Assembly: GCA_900544295.1 (NCBI GenBank) | Contig: UQUO01000001.1 | Location: forward strand, 62,001-126,000 | Direction: 5' to 3' | DNA length: 64,000 bases | From: an uncultured Eubacteriales bacterium | Lineage (GTDB): Bacteria; Bacillota; Clostridia; Oscillospirales; Oscillospiraceae | Part shown: in pieces, positions 56,812 to 64,000 of the stretch | Layout of the letters: each line of letters starts with the position of its first letter | Position numbering within the stretch: position 1 is the stretch's first letter | Program-made: the position numbers and the translations under genes | The notes under the pieces: generated by a model | Databases searched by the model: none | The model's input: the letters and a program-made list of their open reading frames with translations, nothing else | What the model was told of the DNA's origin: nothing

Positions 56812-59004
56812 TCACGCGACCGCAGGGAGTGCCTGCGGCTGCATGACTTCCGTATTTTCCATCAAATCGGCCAGTAGCACCTCTGCCAGCAGATGGCCGG
56901 CAAGATGCCCGGTGTGAATGATCACACGGTCTTTCTGCATCTGGATGAATTCCTCCTTCCGCAGCTCACGGCTCCGCTCAGCCAGCTTCAGGTCGCGGCC
57001 GGTAAGGCGGGCCGCTATGACCTTCTGCCATTTGAGCAGAAATTCCGTCGCCTGTTCGATGTCCTCATGTTGACGGTCAAACAGGGTACGCTTCTGCCGC
57101 ACGGTACCATCCGGCTCGATTTCCAGCGTGTAATAGGGGTCTTCCGGTTCCTCCGTCCGGCGCAGGAACATGATGAAGCTTTCCCGGCGTTCCATGCGGT
57201 CATAGTACCGCTCGCCGGCGCCATCATTGCCGACACAGTGATGAAGCATCCGCCCCTCCTTGATGATTTCAAAGATGTCTTGGGGCGCAAGCACCGTGTA
57301 GTCGTCATCGCTGTAGGCATATTTTTCCTGCAGTTCCACACAGATAGCATTGACATGGGGATATTTCGCCGCCATTTTCGACGCCTGCTCTTCCAGACTC
57401 CCGGCTTCACTCTGAAGGACCAGTTCATCGTGCCGCTGGCGCAGTTTGCGCACACGGTAGACGATCTCATCGCTGGTGTCATAGTGCAGCCGTTCCGCCA
57501 TAGCAAGATAGTCCTGCCAGGTGGTCAGCGCCTGCTGGCAGCTGCCATCAAAATACTCTTTTTGCCGCTCCAGATAATTTTTGATCTGCACCAGGCTCAT
57601 TCGGTCTGCGATAAACACCAGATCCCTGGGGCTGATCCGTTCTTTTTTGCTCCAGCGCAGCATTTCATCCGTGATACGCTGTCCGGTCCGCTTCTCAAGC
57701 TGCAGCCAGGCCAAAGTCTCTGTGTCTCCGTCCAGCTGGCGCAGGCGGCGGAATTTTGCGGAGTCCAGTCCCAGAGCGCGGATCAATCCCGGCTCGTCCG
57801 GATGTAGCACCACTTTCTGCACATCATCGCAGAAGTGGAAACACTCGGCTGTCAGCCGCGACAATCCAGCTTTCCAGATTTGCTCCATCTTGGGGATTTG
57901 TTTCCAGACCGCCAGATATTTCTCAGGATCTGTGACCGGATGGCTTCGTATCCACTCGACCAAACCGGTCTGGCGGAGTTCCTTTTTCCCCAGGCTGGAC
58001 AAAGTCTTTCCATACACCCGGCCGGCCTGGTCGCCAGCATAAGCGTAATAGCAGGGACTCCCCTCGATCCATCGTACCTCCCGCTGGCAGTACATTCCCC
58101 AGTAATAGGAACGGATCTCGCCGCTGCGGTCATAGATCGAACGCCGGAACTCATGCCAATAAGGCTCGCTGTGCGGCAGGATATTCTTTCGATAGGTTCT
58201 GTCTACCTGGAATTCCCGGATGACAAAACCATCCCTGCATCGCTGAACCAGATAGGCATAATACCGGTCTGTTTTGAAGTAGCCTGCGCGTCCCAGGGCC
58301 TTGAACATTACGGGATGCCGGCAGCGGGTGCAGCGCCCTTTTTTGTTGTGATAGGGATGCCCGGAAATGGGCACCTCCTTCCCGCAGAAGGTGCAGTAGC
58401 CTGTTTTAGCGCCGCCGCGCTTGTAGTGGTAAAATATAAAATTTTCCCGCACGGCCACCTTGTCGGCCCAGTGCGCCCAATCCTTGGGCAGTTCAGGCAC
58501 TTGGGCAAGATCCTTGTCCCAACAGTCGGTAATCCGCTTGTGGCGTTGCTCCAGCTGCTCATCCCGCACATTCCGTTGAAAGTCAAGAATGCCGAGGTCA
58601 CCACCGCGCTCGCCGGAAAAATAGTCTTGAACCAAGGCCGCATCTTCCTCGCTGACCCAACAAGTAGCGTAGTAGTTCCTGCCATGCCATTCCAAACGGT
58701 CTAATTTGGCGTCCCGCCATTTTTTCTCCAAGTGATCGTAGGTCAGAAACTGGCGGTTTTCCTTGTCGAGAAACACCTCATAGACAGGGTTGTTTCCATC
58801 CAGCCGCAGATGATCCGGCAGGAAAAAAGCGGCTTTCAAAATGCCATCCTGCACCAGACAATTCATATATGCGAAATAGGTGCGGGTAGTATAGGTATGG
58901 CCGTAATAGGTCGTCTCCTTTTTCGGCTCGTCCGCCATCGCAACTTCTTTCATCTCCGGCGATGCCGTCAGCATCGGCATCGCCAGAAGCATGGATTTCT
59001 TCAA
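56812..59004 (-). CDS. PcfJ-like protein
   Basis: 730 residues. Zinc-ribbon CTFCGKEVPISGHPYHNKKG with RCTRCRHPV (about 205-235), a helical middle, then the PcfJ core: EGRMLHHCVGNDGAGERYYD, ESFIMFLRRTEEPEDPYYTL and DGTVRQKRTLFD (about 600-660). PcfJ is encoded in the pCF10 transfer region and in many ICEs and phages. Its activity is unproven. Encoded just before the DUF7666-like gene and PcfK in transcription order. Confidence 0.88.
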   Translation of the reverse strand: MKKSMLLAMPMLTASPEMKEVAMADEPKKETTYYGHTYTTRTYFAYMNCLVQDGILKAAFFLPDHLRLDGNNPVYEVFLDKENRQFLTYDHLEKKWRDAKLDRLEWHGRNYYATCWVSEEDAALVQDYFSGERGGDLGILDFQRNVRDEQLEQRHKRITDCWDKDLAQVPELPKDWAHWADKVAVRENFIFYHYKRGGAKTGYCTFCGKEVPISGHPYHNKKGRCTRCRHPVMFKALGRAGYFKTDRYYAYLVQRCRDGFVIREFQVDRTYRKNILPHSEPYWHEFRRSIYDRSGEIRSYYWGMYCQREVRWIEGSPCYYAYAGDQAGRVYGKTLSSLGKKELRQTGLVEWIRSHPVTDPEKYLAVWKQIPKMEQIWKAGLSRLTAECFHFCDDVQKVVLHPDEPGLIRALGLDSAKFRRLRQLDGDTETLAWLQLEKRTGQRITDEMLRWSKKERISPRDLVFIADRMSLVQIKNYLERQKEYFDGSCQQALTTWQDYLAMAERLHYDTSDEIVYRVRKLRQRHDELVLQSEAGSLEEQASKMAAKYPHVNAICVELQEKYAYSDDDYTVLAPQDIFEIIKEGRMLHHCVGNDGAGERYYDRMERRESFIMFLRRTEEPEDPYYTLEIEPDGTVRQKRTLFDRQHEDIEQATEFLLKWQKVIAARLTGRDLKLAERSRELRKEEFIQMQKDRVIIHTGHLAGHLLAEVLLADLMENTEVMQPQALPAVA

Positions 59005-59005
59005 A

Positions 59006-59551
59006 TTAACTCACCATCCTTTTCTCAAGATTTGCTCCATACCAGACATCAGGCAAAAGCGTCTTTCCATCAATGGTAGCCACCACGATCTGCTGGATGC
59101 AGCCGGTGGCCGGGTCTTCCTTGGCAAACGCCAACACATCGCCTTTCCGGCGGCCCTTGGCTATGGGATCAGCGCCGCGGACTGCCGCATAGCCGCTCCA
59201 TGCTTCAGCTCTGTCCTTCCGTACATGTTCGTTCCACTTTCGCTTGGGGTGGTCCGCCATAAAGGCAAGGCCGTGGAGGAACAGTTCTTCTTTCGTCAGC
59301 CGTTTAAGGACGGTCAGCTCGGTACAGGAGATCTTGGAATCCACTTCGTCCTCGTCGATGTCCCCACCGGCGTTGACGATGTAGTATTCCGAATGGTCTA
59401 CATCGCTGTAATAGCTCAGGCAGTCCAGAGGGTCCTCCGCACAATGGAATCCATTTTGGCGGCAGTTGGGCTTTTCCGTCACATTGAGGCCCATCTGAAA
59501 CTGGTAATCAATGCAGATCATGCCGGGCCGAAAACCTTTATATGCAATCAT
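59006..59551 (-). CDS. DUF7666-like protein
   Basis: 181 residues. Starts MIAYKGFRPGMICIDYQFQM then NGFHCAEDPLDCLSYYS, which matches the phage-type family AYKGF...CRGFQYEVG...GFHAxxxPLDxxxYY (DUF7666 as I recall). Role unknown. Stop two bases before the PcfJ start. Confidence 0.7.
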   Translation of the reverse strand: MIAYKGFRPGMICIDYQFQMGLNVTEKPNCRQNGFHCAEDPLDCLSYYSDVDHSEYYIVNAGGDIDEDEVDSKISCTELTVLKRLTKEELFLHGLAFMADHPKRKWNEHVRKDRAEAWSGYAAVRGADPIAKGRRKGDVLAFAKEDPATGCIQQIVVATIDGKTLLPDVWYGANLEKRMVS

Positions 59552-59562
59552 ACGCTGCCTCC

Positions 59563-60537
59563 TCAGCCGGCCTTTGCCATGCCAAAATCCATCAGGGACA
59601 TCTGCCCGTCGGCAGCAGGCTTCTTTTCCGGCACCGGCTTGGGCTCCGGCTTTTTCTTCTCGGCAGGCTTTTTCTCGGCTTTCTTTTTCTTGGAGGATTT
59701 CACAGAAGATTTGCCATAGTAGGGATGGGGGACAAACTTTTCTTCCTGCTCCTGATCCTCTTTGGCGTCCACGTCACGGAAGTAATCTTCAGACCACTGA
59801 TAGCACAGGTCATCCGGAATATCGCAGCCATACCCTTGGCTACCCTGTCCCGGCTGGATGCCGTTTGCTTTCAATTCGTCCTGGATGTACTCCCACGCCT
59901 TGCGGCTGATGTATTGGAAACAATGGACCATCGTTTTCTTCGGGTGCATGGTGAGACGGGCAAATGCCGGGTCTTCCAGGCACTTGGTCTGGATATACTC
60001 CGACACGCACTCCTTCATATTGCGCCGGGTCAGCTTTTCCACATCGCCGCTGACCCGCTGCATGGAAGCAGCCACCACCTCATCGTCGCTCATGGCGGCC
60101 AAGCGGTCCATCTGCTCCTGCAGGGCCTTCTTCTTTTCCGCCTGTTTCGCCTCCCACTCAGCCTTCCGTTTGGCTTCGGCGGCCTCATGCTCGGCACGTC
60201 GCTGTTCCTCGTCAGCGTCCGCATTGGAGGCATCGGCCTTGGCAGGCTCCGCCTGACCCTCATCGGCATTGTCCTCCTCATCGGTTTTTTCTGCGGGAGA
60301 CTCAGTCTCGTCAGGCTGTCCCTGCTTTTCCGGGACCTCGCTCAAATCTTCATCGTCCTCAAAAGCAGGCTGCGGCGCCGGTTCTTCAGCAGGCGGTACA
60401 TGCTGACGGCCGGCCGGCGGCACCGGCAGCTCGTCAAAGCTTTCCCCCTCCTCAAAGGCGCGCTCGCGGGTGAGCGGGGCGGCAGACGGTTTGCGGCTTT
60501 CCTGCATATCCAGCGACATTTCTGAAAAATATCCCAT
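59563..60537 (-). CDS. PcfK-like protein
   Basis: 324 residues from ATG 60537. The N-terminal 140 residues are low-complexity and acidic (EEPAPQPAFEDDEDLSEVPE), followed by a coiled coil (AEAKRKAEWEAKQAEKKKAL). The PcfK core lies about 165-265: HPKKTMVHCFQYISRKAWEY, GYGCDIPDDLCYQWSEDYF. Tail of KK/PE repeats and a terminal GQMSLMDFG, similar to a clamp-binding-like motif (QxSLMDF, compare QxxLFDL). PcfK and PcfJ usually occur together. Confidence 0.85.
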   Translation of the reverse strand: MGYFSEMSLDMQESRKPSAAPLTRERAFEEGESFDELPVPPAGRQHVPPAEEPAPQPAFEDDEDLSEVPEKQGQPDETESPAEKTDEEDNADEGQAEPAKADASNADADEEQRRAEHEAAEAKRKAEWEAKQAEKKKALQEQMDRLAAMSDDEVVAASMQRVSGDVEKLTRRNMKECVSEYIQTKCLEDPAFARLTMHPKKTMVHCFQYISRKAWEYIQDELKANGIQPGQGSQGYGCDIPDDLCYQWSEDYFRDVDAKEDQEQEEKFVPHPYYGKSSVKSSKKKKAEKKPAEKKKPEPKPVPEKKPAADGQMSLMDFGMAKAG

Positions 60538-60554
60538 AATGAACTCCTTTCTGT

Positions 60555-60598
60555 TGACAAAAATGGCATGGAGCAGGTTAAAACCTGTTCCATGCCAT
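60555..60598 (-). terminator. Perfect hairpin terminator
   Basis: ATGGCATGGAGCAGGTT (60563-60579) pairs with AACCTGTTCCATGCCAT (60582-60598) with one wobble or mismatch, followed on the minus strand by TTTTTGTC. Located between 60611 and pcfK. Confidence 0.85.
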
Positions 60599-60610
60599 CG
60601 TTTACCTGTG

Positions 60611-60862
60611 TCACAGCACATAGAGTAATGTGCTGAAGCTGTCGAAACAGTAACATACCACATTGGGATACTGCTCCGACCATTTTTTGATCCTGTCCTG
60701 CACCTCCTGGGCTTTCCGCTGAGCCGGGCCATTCCACGGCGGCGGAACCGTCACCGTAAAATATCCCTTATCCGTGCGGGGACGCACATCAGCGTTCAGA
60801 TGGGCGCATTGCTCCAGAAGCGCCAGAAGCTGCCCTCTCTTCGTCTCATTTACAACAACCAT
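60611..60862 (-). CDS. Small hypothetical protein (83 aa)
   Basis: ATG 60862, AAAGAGGCTTCA upstream. VNETKRGQLLALLEQCAHLN, then GYFTVTVPPPWNGPAQRKAQE and VVCYCFDSFSTLLYVL. Alpha/beta. Ten bases behind the primase, ahead of a strong terminator. Confidence 0.6.
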   Translation of the reverse strand: MVVVNETKRGQLLALLEQCAHLNADVRPRTDKGYFTVTVPPPWNGPAQRKAQEVQDRIKKWSEQYPNVVCYCFDSFSTLLYVL

Positions 60863-60872
60863 TGAAGCCTCT

Positions 60873-62651
60873 TTATGTCCCTTCCTTGATGTCCTTCTTG
60901 GCAAGCATGGGTGAAAACTTGACCTGCGGAAATTCATGCTCCCCATTGACATAGTAGTAGACCCTTCGTGGAGAATGGTCCAGTTCTACCACATCAGAGA
61001 GCGCCATTGGCCGCCCGTGGCAGCCCTCCGGCAGTTCCTCCCGGCAGTCGGCAAACAGGCGCTTCAAAATTTCTGCGTCGCTCTGTTCCACCGGGCAGTA
61101 GACTTCGCCAGACCCGGCTATGCGGTACATGGCGGCGGGCGGCTGTTCATAGCCAGCCTTTTGCAGCGCCGCGAGTTCCTTGAAAGCAAATGGGATCGCT
61201 TTCTGCTCGTCCAGTTCCAGCTGATAGAGTACAAACCTCTGTTTCCGCCGCTGGGGTTCCAGCAGGGCGCCGAGGGCATCCCTGCCTTGCCGCAGGAAGG
61301 TTTCATGTTCCTCCCTGGTCAAGCCCAGATATTCCGTCAGGCAGGTTTTGTTTTCAGCCAGGTGCTGCCATAGTTCGATGCAGTCCTCAATATGCGCCAG
61401 TTCACACAAGCCGCGGAGGTACTGCGCCTTAAAACTAAGTCTATCGATCTCCTTTCTCCGTTGGTTTTCCCGGCGAAGTGCCAGCTGCCAATCGTCAAAT
61501 CCCTTATAGTTTGGATTCCAGGTCAGCCTCCGGCAGTTCATGCCATACTTCCGGGCCGTCAGATAAATTTTCGACGCCCCGGCCATCGTCATTTGATTGT
61601 TGTACTTGTCCATATCGTGGGCTTCAATGATTTCCTCCGTGCCGTTCTGCGCCAAAAGGGCAAACAACAGTTCCAGCGGGCTGGTGTTGTTGGCCCCGGC
61701 AATCGCGGCAAAGGTGCGCCCGGTCAGACAATGGGAAATATCTGCTTTCAGCAGCCCCTCGATCACATAGACCACCCGGGCGGATGGGTCACCGATCAGA
61801 TGTACCGGGCTGCCGGAGCCTGTCCCGTCTGTCTTCGAGGAAGAGGAAAACCAGATGTACTTGGCGCCCGGTTTCTCCGGCGGGTCATCTTTGTGTTTCA
61901 GCGGTACATCCAGCATGATCTGAAATCCCTGCAGCCGGCCGTCAAAGCCGATGGCGGGTATCAGGATGCCGGAGGTTTTCTTATAAAATGCCATTGTCCA
62001 GTGGCCGCTGTCGTCCCGGTAAAATCCGGGTACGCCCTGCACCCTGCAGCCCTGCCTGATCAGCCGGTCCGTGATAGAGCGGCATAAGAAGGGCGGCGGG
62101 GTACTCTTAAAGCCCAGCGCCTCGATTTGTTCATCAGACAGCCCGCGCTTTGGCGAGCGCAGATGTTCCCGATGGGCCGGCCGCAGCGTAAGCTGGGCCA
62201 GCAGCAGGGATAGCGTCTGGTGGATCTCGGCCGGGCTGGCTTTGTCCGACTGCGGCACAGTTTTTCGCTCGGAAGAAGAATGACCTGCAGCGGTCGCCCG
62301 GGCCCCCGAAGATGGGGACCCGGTGCTGACCGGCTGCTGTGGGGCTTCATTCCCGGAGCGTGCGTGTTCCTCATGGGTATTGTCACACAGAGCTTCTGCA
62401 ATCTCCCAATAAGCGTCAGAGGTCGTCGTGTGATTGAGTTTTGCATACAGCGCCAGCATTCCGCCATGTTCGTCGCAGTGATTGCACCGCCAGACATTTT
62501 TGACGAAATTGACATTCATCCGTCCGCGGCGGTCACCGCAGAACGGGCAGTCCACATAGACGCTGTTCGCCTGCTGGCGCCTGACCCGCAGGTGCAGCAG
62601 TTCCACGACCTCCATGATGCCGAAGGGAAATTCATCCGGGTACGAGCCCAT
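60873..62651 (-). CDS. CHC2-type DNA primase with Toprim domain
   Basis: 592 residues. Zinc-binding domain: Cys35, Cys38 (CPFCGD) and Cys56, Cys59 (CNHCDEHGG). Residues about 195-260 contain YRDDSGHWTMAFYKKTSGIL. Toprim near 285-370 with VVYVIEGLLKADISHCL (conserved Glu), AIAGANN and IIEAHDMDKYNN (DxD). This makes RNA primers for element replication or for complementary-strand synthesis after transfer. RBS is GGAGGAATG. No helicase domain seen. Confidence 0.9.
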   Translation of the reverse strand: MGSYPDEFPFGIMEVVELLHLRVRRQQANSVYVDCPFCGDRRGRMNVNFVKNVWRCNHCDEHGGMLALYAKLNHTTTSDAYWEIAEALCDNTHEEHARSGNEAPQQPVSTGSPSSGARATAAGHSSSERKTVPQSDKASPAEIHQTLSLLLAQLTLRPAHREHLRSPKRGLSDEQIEALGFKSTPPPFLCRSITDRLIRQGCRVQGVPGFYRDDSGHWTMAFYKKTSGILIPAIGFDGRLQGFQIMLDVPLKHKDDPPEKPGAKYIWFSSSSKTDGTGSGSPVHLIGDPSARVVYVIEGLLKADISHCLTGRTFAAIAGANNTSPLELLFALLAQNGTEEIIEAHDMDKYNNQMTMAGASKIYLTARKYGMNCRRLTWNPNYKGFDDWQLALRRENQRRKEIDRLSFKAQYLRGLCELAHIEDCIELWQHLAENKTCLTEYLGLTREEHETFLRQGRDALGALLEPQRRKQRFVLYQLELDEQKAIPFAFKELAALQKAGYEQPPAAMYRIAGSGEVYCPVEQSDAEILKRLFADCREELPEGCHGRPMALSDVVELDHSPRRVYYYVNGEHEFPQVKFSPMLAKKDIKEGT

Positions 62652-62689
62652 CTGTCATTCCTCCCTTCATACCCTCGCCGGGGGCCATA

Positions 62690-63775
62690 TCAGCCGGCCT
62701 TTTGCAGCGAATCCAAAACCAGCTGGGCGGCAGCGCGGACCATGTTGTTTTTGCTTTTGCCCGGAATCAGGTAAAACCGCAGATTGACCGGGCGCTTCTC
62801 AGCCACCTGAGCAATCGTCATGCCCCGGCAGATGCCATCATCTACAACAACCTGCTGGGCCTGCTCCAGTGTCATGACCTTCAGGATATCCTCCACAGGC
62901 GTATCCTGTGTGTAAGAGGGAGCCTCTGCTACGGTATCCGCCGCGGCAGTGCCATCTTCGGTCTGCACCGGCTCGGCGGCAGGTTCAGGCTTCTCCATGT
63001 GCTGAACCGGCAGCTCCGTCACATTGCCGTGGACAGGCAATTCATCCGCCTGTTCATCCTCCGCCGCCGGCTGTTCCGCTTTTGGCGAAACCTCAACCGG
63101 AAGCCTATCAAATTTTTTCTCGGGCTCCACCGGCAGGTGCTGCTCCACCGTTTCCGAAACAGCGTTTTCCTCCGGCGGGGCAGTTGTCACGGTTGCCGTT
63201 CTTGCGGCCTCAAACGCCCCTTGCGGCGTTTCAATCGGTCTGGCAGGGGATTTCCCCTCGGCAGGCGTATCGCCCTTCTGAGGGGCGCTGTGGGGCTCCT
63301 GCTGGGGTGCCGCACACACTACTGTACTGGCGGGCGGTTCTACAGCCCTTTTTACGGGTGCTTCGCTCCTCTTTTCCATCGGACCGGCCTGGGCGTCGGC
63401 GCTTATCAGCTGGATGCCAAAACCGGCGTCCGCAAGGGCCTGACTCAGCGCCTCATTCTGGGCGGCTTTTACGAAATCGCGGCTGTCCTGAGTAGTCTGC
63501 TGGGCCGTGCTCATACTGAACGGCTCCGCGTCACTGCGGTCCAGAAACACCTTGGCCTCAAAAATCGCCATTTGCTCTGTGATCCGCAGCGCCGTCAGAC
63601 GCATACGGCCATTGGGATGGGCCATGCGGAACCAGAGTTTCTGATAAGGCAGATCCAGCTTCAAGGTGTCTTTGGTGCGGCGGAGGAACTTGAGCGGGTC
63701 AAAGCCCGGCACCTTGTTCAGTTCAGAGGCCGCAGGCACAGCTTCGTACATCGTTTTCGCATTGTTTTCGTTCAT
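62690..63775 (-). CDS. Rad52-like ssDNA-annealing protein with long acidic linker
   Basis: 361 residues from ATG 63775. N-terminal 120 residues: GFDPLKFLRRTKDTLKLDLP, QKLWFRMAHPNGRMRL, MAIFEAKVFLD, then RDFVKAAQNEALSQALADAG. The order WFRxxHPxG, AxFxAxV, DFxxxAxxxAxxxAL, GFG fits Rad52/22-like annealing proteins of phages and elements. The middle 170 residues are Pro/Glu/Ala-rich. The C-terminal part (VDDGICRGMTIAQVAEKRPV) resembles the short module at the end of such proteins. Recombination or repair role inferred. Confidence 0.65.
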   Translation of the reverse strand: MNENNAKTMYEAVPAASELNKVPGFDPLKFLRRTKDTLKLDLPYQKLWFRMAHPNGRMRLTALRITEQMAIFEAKVFLDRSDAEPFSMSTAQQTTQDSRDFVKAAQNEALSQALADAGFGIQLISADAQAGPMEKRSEAPVKRAVEPPASTVVCAAPQQEPHSAPQKGDTPAEGKSPARPIETPQGAFEAARTATVTTAPPEENAVSETVEQHLPVEPEKKFDRLPVEVSPKAEQPAAEDEQADELPVHGNVTELPVQHMEKPEPAAEPVQTEDGTAAADTVAEAPSYTQDTPVEDILKVMTLEQAQQVVVDDGICRGMTIAQVAEKRPVNLRFYLIPGKSKNNMVRAAAQLVLDSLQKAG

Positions 63776-63843
63776 GTTATATACTCCTTCCTGTGTAATA
63801 AATAGGAGACGCCGGGCAATTTTCTGCACCTTGCGCCTCTTTT

Positions 63844-64000
63844 TTAACCAGCATATTTCAATTCTTCCGGAGCTGCCGGGACCGTGATTCCGGCTCGTTT
63901 GGCATAGGCCTTATAGTACATGCCGATGCGCGCACCCAGAAGCGTATTCCGCTTGACGATTTCATTCCGATGGATCGCCATAAACAGCACCTGCTTTTGG
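63844..64000 (-). CDS. C-terminal end of an unknown protein (5' end outside window)
   Basis: Minus-strand frame open from 63999 to TAA at 63846-63844: last 51 residues (QKQVLFMAIHRNEIVKRNTL, GMYYKAYAKRAG, PEELKYAG). Basic and helical. First visible gene of the right arm. Confidence 0.6.
   Translation of the reverse strand, partial: QKQVLFMAIHRNEIVKRNTLLGARIGMYYKAYAKRAGITVPAAPEELKYAG

Noticed and set aside
59542..60525. 327-codon plus-strand ORF rich in Phe and Leu
   Set aside because: Antisense to the PcfK gene; the hydrophobic look comes from the complement of Lys/Glu codons.
62702..63805. 367-codon plus-strand ORF
   Set aside because: Antisense to the Rad52-like gene; no RBS or domain.
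1..64000. CRISPR array, rRNA, tRNA or insertion sequence with transposase
   Set aside because: No regularly spaced repeats, no cloverleaf sequence and no transposase, integrase or resolvase protein was seen on either strand. Movement of modules is inferred from repeats only.

Overview
The window looks like part of a large mobile element (integrative and conjugative element, or a large plasmid) from a Gram-positive Clostridia host. An Oscillospiraceae (Faecalibacterium-like) gut bacterium is my best guess. This rests on strong AGGAGG ribosome-binding sites, frequent TTG and GTG starts, GC-rich backbone genes, and families typical of such elements: PcfJ, PcfK, DpnD/PcfM, CHC2 primase, ParM/ParR, SLOG/DUF1273, Cys-rich KTR and VbhA/Fic. 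No integrase, relaxase, coupling protein, rRNA or tRNA gene was recognised, so ends and transfer genes lie outside the window.

Layout. (1) 1-9.1 kb, plus strand: a backbone run of small, tightly packed, mostly uncharacterised genes (sigma-like regulator, YkgJ-type cysteine cluster protein, DUF6809-like, DpnD/PcfM, DUF4313). (2) 9.1-48.1 kb: accessory region made of successive cargo modules. 9.1-15.3 kb holds a two-component system with two ABC transporters of the antimicrobial-peptide type. 15.3-23.4 kb holds a second two-component system, a CAT-like acyltransferase, a hydrolase and an ABC exporter whose permease is fused to an M1 peptidase. 23.5-28.4 kb holds a TetR/methyltransferase/MATE regulon and a VbhA-Fic pair. 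28.6-40 kb is a Tn916/Tn1549-flavoured block with sigma/HTH genes, a DtxR-type regulator, an Opp-type importer, a heterodimeric ABC transporter, Cys-rich KTR and TetR. 40.2-42.7 kb is a backbone island with SLOG, Xre and ParM/ParR. 42.8-46.4 kb is an ABC transporter with two HTH regulators. 46.4-47.8 kb is a hydrolase with an Xre-membrane regulator. (3) 48.1-64 kb, minus strand: the second backbone arm, with Rad52-like protein, primase, PcfK, PcfJ, NAD-dependent DNA ligase and two very large unknown proteins.

The most unusual feature is a repeated orphan OmpR-type winged-helix gene that ends each cargo module (14.8, 23.0, 27.0 and 46.0 kb), plus a decayed fifth copy at 42.75 kb. All five have a homologous 3' end followed by a hairpin terminator of one of two types. 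A fragment of the fic 3' end sits behind copy 2 just as intact fic sits behind copy 3. I read the array as serial accretion of [cargo + winged-helix gene] units at one kind of junction. In three copies an ideal ribosome-binding site and TTG start lie in the wrong frame and stop after four codons, while the conserved N-terminus is encoded one frame back. This is either a conserved recoding signal or non-canonical initiation.

How the parts work together (inference): the minus-strand arm supplies DNA processing and replication functions, the middle island supplies partition, and the cargo gives the host regulated export and resistance, metal or peptide uptake, and a toxin-antitoxin pair.
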